This document shows, one piece after another, positions 57,093-64,000 of a stretch of DNA of 64,000 nt (its first letter is position 1; each line of letters opens with the position of its first letter). The DNA lies in assembly GCA_036435485.1 (NCBI GenBank), contig CM071598.1:182848148-182912147 (forward strand), in the 5' to 3' direction. The notes under the pieces are model-generated. The model was not told the origin of the DNA and searched no databases. It saw nothing but the letters and a program-made list of their open reading frames with translations. Both the position numbers and the translations under genes were made by a program. Source of the DNA: Saposhnikovia divaricata (Eukaryota > Streptophyta > Magnoliopsida > Apiales > Apiaceae).

Positions 57093-60000
57093 TGTAAGAA
57101 CCCTAATTTTTGGTAATATTTCGTTTTATTTAATATCTTGTGACATTTTCATTATGGAACCTTTCTAATCATCCCTGTCGATTAATAGAATTGATTGTCT
57201 GAGAAACTGCGTTGTTGCATTTATTATGTTAGATAAAAAGGAAGATTGTGAAGGCAGGAGTCTTATTGTTAGTAAGATTTATAAAACTTGGGATTTGAGA
57301 ATGGTTAGAGTATTAAAGGATTTATTAAGAATTATGACGAGGAATTATGGACATTCGAGGAATTTACACAATTAAGTACTTAAGGAATTATAGGGGAAAT
57401 CTCTACGCGACAAAATATTATTACGAGAGAATAATTAAGATACGATACGAAGTAAGGATTAAATGACAAACATTGGTGGAAGAATAATATTACAAGGAAA
57501 GAAATTACATGCGAGTGCCATGTAACTAGCTAGTTAGGAAAAGAAACTAGAAAGCATAAAGTAGAAGTGAATAGTGACATGTGTGATGGATGTTGTACCT
57601 AGGGGACAATAGGGCATGGGGAGACAACATAGACTCTAGCTTGGCAACATGTGAACCACACCTAATACCCACAATAATACATATCCTACACATCATTTTA
57701 TTACCTTTCAAAAACAAAACACAAGAAAACACTCTTCCCCCCCCCCTTTGTTGCTCTCGGCCGAACTACAAGAGAAGGAAGGGAGAGATCTTCTCTCCAA
57801 CATTTCTTCACCTACAATTCCAAACAAAAATCCTAGGGCTTCCTTGCATTATAATAGAGGTATGGTATCAATTTCATAGCATTCCATCCATTGATTCTTG
57901 AAATAAAAATTGTTGAAAGTTTAGAGGGGTGTTAACATAAGTTGTTATCTTTTAGATCTTGAAGGATTAAGGTTTGTGAGGGCTCATCCAAGTGTTCTTA
58001 GTTGTTGTAAAGCTCATCCAAGGTCTTTAGCTACTCAAGAAGGTATACAAATCTCAAACCCCCTTGGTTATGTAGTGTTTATATAGTATGGTAGTAGATC
58101 CATGTGTTTTAGGACTAATCTTGGATGTATATGTATTAGATAGCATGGATCTTGAGTTTTGATGTTAAGATTGTGATTTTTATGACTATGGTTAATATAT
58201 ATATCTCCATGAGTGTTATGAATCATGATCTAAGTGTATTAAGTGGTGATTATGTTATGGAAGTATGAAAAATGGTTGATCTAAGTAGATTGAGCTTGCT
58301 GAGTTTGTCCAGGAACTTTGATCTGTATTGTAGCACGCTTTTGAACCCCCAAATGATGTCCCCTGATGTCCTACCTTATATTGTTGGAAAGATAATTGAA
58401 TGTAGTTTCTGGAAATGTAAGGTTCATAGCTAGGTGATGTGTGGATGTTTAGTTATGGCCGGAGGAGTGAAGTTTGTTTCTGGACTATGGACTGCATTAA
58501 GTGACCCCCTTGTGAACCTTGTTTCAACACCTTAAAATATATGTGGGATCATGGAAAAATTTGAGAATGTAGGGAATGCAGTGGTGAAGACCACCCAAAA
58601 GAAATTGGATTAAAATATGAATTTTTGGATTTTATAAAAATGCTAGAGTAAAATTCGCGCAATGGAAAAAGTCGATTCGTGCAACATGATTCTAGGGTTA
58701 GTGGTTATGATTCGAACGTGGTAACTAAATTAAGTCGAGTAAGTGACGAGCGTAATCGAGAGATGACATGGACCTATAGTGGGGCTAGGGAGTCATAAGA
58801 CGAAGTCGTTAAGTTAATTTCGTACCCCCTTAAAACCCCGTTTAAAGAGAAATTGTTAAGGTACTAACGAACGATTATTGTTTATGTATAGATCGTTCGA
58901 ATCCGCACGCTCGACCACCCCAACCAAACCAAGGCAAGTTTACTTTTCAAAACTTATCCATATATAAGGACTTTTACTGTTGTGTTTGTAGTTTTCAAAT
59001 GATATCAAACGCTATGTTTATCGAAGTATTGATGCAATTGAGATTGAACAAGTACATGTATGCTTTTACCCCTTGAACTTAGATTGAAATGTTTTCTTCG
59101 GACAACGACTCTAGCAATAGAGGTCGTAGCGGTCCGTATATACTATTGACCGGGGAGCGGTATATTATTATATCGTATCTAGATTGCGAAAACCCGAAGG
59201 GTCATTCGGGTGGTATCGTATATTCAAATAACTATTGTTATATCTTCGTAAATACTCGAAACCCTATCTTGGATTAAAAGTTTATTTTATCGAATAATTA
59301 TTTTATTAATTATTAATATTAAATCTTAAAACATTATTTACTAATTACTGTTCATTATTTAAAGACAAGTTAATCCAAGATACTTTTTGAAACTTCAAAC
59401 TCGAACTCATTTGAACTCAAAACATTTTCGAAAACCCCCGGTCAGATTCTGCTTCTTGTATGATTTCAAGAATCATCGGTCGACTGATGTCGGACCTCAA
59501 TTACTCTGTTTTCAATCAAAATCAAGTTTTAAAAGAAAAGAAAAAGGGACTCTGGCAGGTGTGGGAACCGTTGACGAACGATTCCCGGGATGTGTAAGCG
59601 GCCGTGAACCAGGCGGTCCATCACTTATTATTCCGGCCCAGGTGTTGCCGAAGGATGATTACGGATGTAGTTTTCATCGAGGGTGATTACGGATGTAGTT
59701 TTCACCCGAGGGATAGTTACGGATGTAGTTTCTATCCTTCTACCGGTAGAGAAGACCCGCGGATTATTGGACTTGGATGTGGCGACTGATCATCGTCAAT
59801 CCTTGTCAGGTTTTTATGTTTTCTTCCAGTCCCATCCTCCACTTTGGAAAAATACTCAAACACTACTTCTTGGGCCTAAGTGCCAAGTTGCTGATAGTGT
59901 GGTTTTGATGAGAAAATATTGACATCGTGCAGTATCTAGAACTGCAAGATTTTTCTATAAAGATTGGCACGTGTTAGTGCACTCTTGCAATTGTTTCAAA

Positions 60001-60738
60001 GAATGAAATGTTTTTGTACGAGAAACCTTCAAAGCTAATGGAAGAAAAGAGGTTTGCAATGATGTATTCCTTGTACAGTATGTTAATCGTAGAGTGTTTT
60101 GCCGATAATGATATACTCATATGTATATATTTTCAAACTTGAGATATGTTGAAATGGGAACCTTATAAAGGGTTCATATGTTATTCTTAAAGCTCCTTAG
60201 TGAGTATAGATGTTTTATTCAAACTCGGACATATACAGCGTCCAATTATGTTTTGAAATCTGAGATATATACCCATATAGTTGGGAATGTTTTCGAAATA
60301 AACCCCATTATTATTTTACAAAATGGTGAACTTGCTGAGCATTATGTAGCTCATTCTTGCTTTATAAAAACTTTTCAGAAAGAGAAGAATTCGGTCGGTT
60401 AACTCCGCAACAGCAGAAGAGGAGTAGAAGATTTACCCCGGAGATGATTTAGTTTCTGATAAATACTACAGAGTAAGTCTGATAGGTTTTCAACTGTAAT
60501 AGTAAGACTTGTCTTCAAGAGTAGTGTATAGTGGAATTGCGTATGACTCTGATTGTACAAATGAATTGTAATATTTAGTGGCACTTTTGATTATCGTTTC
60601 TGAGGCTCTAACTTGTTTGTGTGTAAGATTGAGGTCTGGATTGATGTATTGTTGAGTTGTAAAGTTAATACAGGTATGATATGGTTGGATGATGATGTGA
60701 CGACCTGGATCTTTGACCTCAGATTTGGGGGCGTTACA
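57093..60738 (+). repeat. Tekay 3' LTR (3646 bp)
   Basis: About 99 % identical to 47247-50897, followed by TAAAC. Confidence 0.95.
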
Positions 60739-60743
60739 TAAAC
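60739..60743. repeat. Target-site duplication TAAAC, right copy (Tekay)
   Basis: Matches 47242-47246; SIRE sequence resumes after it. Confidence 0.93.
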
Positions 60744-62008
60744 TCTGTGAATTCTGAGTTGATTATTGTCTGAATGGAAACACCAATGAAGAAATATGTA
60801 TGAAGCATGATTCTCAGTAATTAATCATGAATCTTTCTGAGTTATTGTGATCTAATCTTAGATTGTGCAGAAAGTTAACACAGCATGATACTGGTTCATA
60901 TTTATAGCATCTCTTAGTTTATTTTGTCCTAAACTCTGAGTCTATAAATACTGTGTGCATTGCCTCTCATGAATAACTACTGATATTGATGAACTCTAAA
61001 CTCTGTTAGTTATACTCTGGTAGATTAAAATGCTTACTGCAATACCCCCAAAGAAAATGTATATAGGTTGCTATACTCCTTTGAGATTATGTTGGTGACT
61101 AGGATGACCCAGGAACCTATTGGTATATAATATGGGCTAAAATACTCTGATTTTTGGTGACTAGTCAAAGACTAGGATGACCCAGGAACTTATCAAAATG
61201 ATAAGGGCTAAAATCTTTGAATTTTTGGTGACTGGCTCCGACCTCTAATTACTGGAATGAATAGAATAAAAAAAATAAATAATAATAATATATATATATA
61301 TATATTAGCAATAGAGGAGGTATAAAATAAATTAAATGTTACTCTATATAGATTGATTACTACAGAGTTTAGCCTTCATCATACAGTCAGTGTTTACTAT
61401 GAGAGTTTGTGCATCCAGTGTTTATTGATTTACTTTATGGATTTTATGAAAAATTAGATGCTCTAAAAATTGATTTGGTAAACTCTGCTACACACACACA
61501 TATTTTCACAACTGTGCAATTTTTGAAAGGGTTTCGGTGATGAAGTTGGAGAATTGACAAACGCTGTTGATTTGTGGTTAGTACTCTAAGGTAAATTTTC
61601 ATTTGGATAATTTGAAAATTTTGGAGTAAATAGTGCTTTTGACAACTGTTAATAAGTGTATTGTGTTAAAGTGTCTTGGAAATAGGAAAGAGCATACAAC
61701 GGTGATAATTGCTATTTTTACTGTGCATGATTAATTGCTCCACTGCATGTATGACACATGTCCCACTCACTCATTATTGTGTCCCACTCACACATTAATC
61801 TAGGAACTGTTGAGTGTTTGAATACACAAACGATTGAGTTTTAATTTTTAATTACAACTCTAATTACTTTTGTGTACATCGTTTCATTTTTACTTTCACC
61901 CACTCACTTTTACATCTCACAGTTCTCTCAGTTTTCACTTGCGCATTTTCGCAAACACTTTTCCTACATACACTTTTCATTGTGATTTCTTGCCCGTTTC
62001 TTGATTTA
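60744..62008 (+). other. SIRE spacer, right part
   Basis: About 1.26 kb of non-coding SIRE sequence before the last ORF. It contains two direct copies of a ~65-bp unit (GACTAGGATGACCCAGGAAC...GGGCTAAAAT...TTTTTGGTGA) at about 61096-61159 and 61170-61231, and an (AT)n run near 61288-61306. It may contain the leader of a subgenomic transcript for the downstream ORF, but no promoter is clear. Confidence 0.65.
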
Positions 62009-63576
62009 ATGGCTTCTAAATCATTCACTGTTCTTGGTCTACGTTTTGTCCCTAAAAATTATGCAGCCCCACTCAATAATGAACATATTCCAGAAGCGTT
62101 TCATCTTATGCAGAATTTCTTAAGAGACTCAGAGATTGGACAAGCTCTGGTTGAACCTAGTACTCTCTCTGCATCTCAAATTGCCACTTTTTGGCGAAAC
62201 TCAATCTATGTGAATGGAGGAGAGAATGGGACTCCAAACATCATCTTCACTCATGATGAACAAGAGTTTGTGATTACTCCACAAACTGTCAGAGAAACGA
62301 TGGGTTTTGATACACACACCTCTTATGCTTATGTTGGTGAACCTCAATTGAGACAAATGCTACAGGAGATAGGCTACATGGATTCTCTTGAAAAGCTTGG
62401 TAGTGTAAAGAGGCCTAATCTCAGGAAGGAATGGAATTTTTTCTTCGACTGCATCACAAGAACATTCCAGAAGAAGGTCACTAACTGGGATGCTATTCCA
62501 ATGGACAGTCTACAAATCGGGTATTCTCTACTTTATGGTAGTAATTTTGATTTTGGTAGATATGTTCTAATGAATCTAGGTGATAAACTGTCAGAGTCTA
62601 CTACAATTTATTTTGCTCGATTTTGTCAAATGCTATTCACTACTTGTGTATCTGGTTTAGAAATTGTTGAAACTGATGTAATTCAGCCTTTTAGAATCAA
62701 CAAGAGAATATTCTCTGATATGACTAATAAGGATGCTGGTAAAGAAAACCTACCTGTCTTTGTTCTGCCACTTGCTTTGCAGAATTTTCTCAACCAACCT
62801 CAAGACCAACCACAACCAGAACCACAACCTGAACCACTAAACACTGATCATACTCAAACCTTAAACACTGAACCACCTACATCACCTACCCACACTGCAT
62901 TTACTCAACAACCTGCAACCTCAAACCAAACTTCTATCCCTGAACCACAACCTGCATCCACTCACAACACTCAATCTCCAATCACAAAACAATCTTCACA
63001 CATTCAACAACTAAACACTGAACCATCACAATCTCAACCACAATCACAACCTAAAGCAAAAAGAGGCAGAGTAAAGCAATCAGCAGCAACTACTGAAAGA
63101 CATGCAAGAGCTAAGAAGACAATAGAGAAAAATATCAAAGCAAAACAGACATCTCCTGGAGCTGTTTATGCTAGAAGAAAGATTCAAAGAGCAAAAAGAC
63201 CTAAATCACCCTCTGTGGTGGCAGAATCTAGTAAAGAGGATTCAGATGAAGTGCCTCTAGCTAAGAGGAGAAAACTAGTAATCTCTGATTCTGATGGTGA
63301 AAATGTTGAAGCTCCAGAGGTGGTTTCACAGCAAACAACTACTGTTGAGGCTGAAAAAGATATACCTGCAGAGGTTGATATGCCTGCAGAGGTTGAAATG
63401 CCTGCAGAGGATAAAATGCCTGCAGAGGTTGAAATGCCTGCAGAGGATAAAATGCCTGCAGAAGAGGATAATAGAGATGGATTTTCTCCAATGTATGATA
63501 CTCTTGATTCATTCATGCCATTCTCTGATCCTATCTCATCTATTTTTGCTCAATCTGAAGCAACTGGTGCAGCTGA
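62009..63576 (+). pseudogene. SIRE extra 3' ORF, C-terminus cut off by CACTA insertion
   Basis: Starts MASKSFTVLGLRFVPKNYAA; this ATG is preferred over the upstream GTG at 61982. The N-terminal ~260 residues look globular (AFHLMQNFLRDSEIG, WRNSIYVNGGENG, YSLLYGSNFDFGRYVL). Then comes a Pro/Gln/Thr-rich stretch of about 90 residues, a basic segment (KRGRVK, KRPKSP, AKRRKLV, possible nuclear signals), and a repeat of six-residue units PAEVEM/PAEDKM (63364-63470). SIRE elements often carry such an ORF after pol, sometimes called env-like, but I see no signal peptide or membrane segment. From 63577 the frame reads into the CACTA terminus and stops at 63608-63610, so the native C-terminus is lost. 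Confidence 0.8.
63364..63470 (+). repeat. 18-bp coding repeat in the SIRE 3' ORF
   Basis: Repeats of CCTGCAGAGGTTGAAATG / CCTGCAGAGGATAAAATG, about six units, encoding PAEVxM and PAEDKM. Confidence 0.93.
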
Positions 63577-64000
63577 CACTAGTACAAACTGGACTTTAGG
63601 CGTCGGTTAAATGTATTTATAGCGTCGGTCAAATGGCGTAGTATATGTAGGGGACGCTATAGGTATAGGCCTATAGCGTCGGTTAAAATGGCGACGCTGT
63701 TTGTCTGCTATTGCGTCGGTCAAATAAATGCCCGACGCTAAAAGTCTACTTTAGGCGTCGATCATTTAAACAACCGACGCTAAAAGTCTGCTTTAGGCGT
63801 CGGTCATTTAAACAACCGACGCTAAAAGTCTGCTTTAAGCGTCGGTCATTTAAACAACCGACGCTAAAAGTCTGCTTTAGGCGTCGGTCATTTAAATAAC
63901 CGACGCTAAAAGTCTGATTAAAAGAGTCGGGCTTTTAAAGAACCGACGCATTAAGTCAATTTTTAAAATAAAAAAAAATTTCAAAATTGCAATTTCAGTG
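63577..64000 (+). mobile_element. CACTA DNA transposon, left terminus (continues past the window)
   Basis: Begins CACTAGTACAAACTGG at 63577, inside the SIRE ORF. The three bases before it are TGA, the expected size of a CACTA duplication; the partner is outside the window. Subterminal palindromic units AGCGTCGGT...ACCGACGCT follow, with GGCGTCG-type anchors at 63754, 63796, 63838 and 63880, a 42-bp period. Same family as 15283-15739. No transposase is reached. Confidence 0.9.

Larger units (their letters stand above)
47247..60738 (+). mobile_element. Tekay/Del-type chromovirus (Ty3/gypsy) with 3.65-kb LTRs, coding-dead
   Basis: LTRs are 47247-50897 and 57093-60738, bounded TGTAAGAACC...GTTACA and flanked by TAAAC. 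By eye they differ at roughly 28 substitutions plus a few small indels (C-run length, 2-3-bp gaps), about 0.8 %. An initiator-Met primer site and a polypurine tract are present. The internal 6.2 kb contains no intact gene: pol motifs between about 54480 and 55900 are barely readable, then a second, better preserved integrase-chromodomain end follows at 56125-57059. Very long LTRs and the chromodomain place it with Tekay/Del (family knowledge). Confidence 0.9.
40898..63576 (+). mobile_element. SIRE/Maximus-type Ty1/copia retrotransposon, interrupted (3' end outside window)
   Basis: It contains a 5' LTR, an initiator-Met primer site, gag with zinc knuckles, full pol, a spacer and a further ORF downstream of pol. 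It is split by the Tekay insertion (47247-60738); the sequences before 47247 and after 60743 are its continuous 3' spacer. The CACTA element at 63577 cuts the last ORF. The lineage call rests on gag and pol similarity and the extra 3' ORF. Its own target duplication cannot be checked. The start is approximate. Confidence 0.85.

Noticed and set aside
63577..64000. CRISPR-like regular repeats at 42-bp spacing
   Set aside because: The repeats are continuous palindromes without unique spacers, adjoin a CACTA terminus and lie in a plant genome.

Overview
This window is plant nuclear DNA, almost certainly from a eudicot with a large, repeat-rich genome. Nearly every recognisable coding stretch belongs to a transposable element. 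The only host-gene sequence I can identify is a set of broken exon fragments on the minus strand, from three nuclear genes: the U3 snoRNP protein UTP12/WDR3, the chloroplast co-chaperonin CPN20, and GDP-mannose 3,5-epimerase. I cannot name the species. There are no bacterial operons, CRISPR arrays, rRNA genes or tRNA genes.

Layout, left to right. (1) 427-10860: a complete Athila-type Ty3/gypsy retrotransposon on the minus strand. It has 1552-bp LTRs that differ at about two positions, a 5-bp target duplication (CTAGT), a tRNA-Asp primer site and one uninterrupted 1775-aa gag-pol. It is the youngest and only coding-intact element. (2) 10866-17600: host-gene debris (UTP12, CPN20, GME exons with legible splice junctions), plus one end of a CACTA transposon at 15739. 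(3) About 17635-18966: an array of roughly eight ~177-bp tandem repeats. (4) 18983-26669: a full-length but decayed L1-type LINE on the minus strand, with an 11-bp target duplication. Its 3' part carries a separate intact 208-aa RNase H-like ORF with its own TATA box. (5) 26868-27262: a terminal piece of a second CACTA-like family.

(6) From 27678 to the right edge lies one nested stack. An Ale/Retrofit-like copia element is cut at 31225 by a Tat-type gypsy element that has an antisense ORF and a 78-bp tandem repeat in its 3' part. The Tat element is cut near 40898 by a SIRE/Maximus copia element with an extra ORF downstream of pol. The SIRE element is cut at 47246 by a Tekay/Del-type chromovirus with 3.65-kb LTRs and a 5-bp TAAAC duplication. 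The extra SIRE ORF is also cut at 63576 by a CACTA transposon that runs off the window and belongs to the same family as the end at 15739. The right ends of the Tat, SIRE and CACTA elements lie outside the window.

The observations I rate highest are these. The Tekay element has near-identical LTRs around an almost unreadable pol followed by a second, much better preserved 3' pol end, so it probably transposed as a chimera. The LINE carries a degenerate-active-site RNase H-like ORF with its own promoter motif. Fragments of three unrelated host genes lie in one orientation around a CACTA end. In the Tat element every premature stop is explainable by a C-to-T change on the coding strand.
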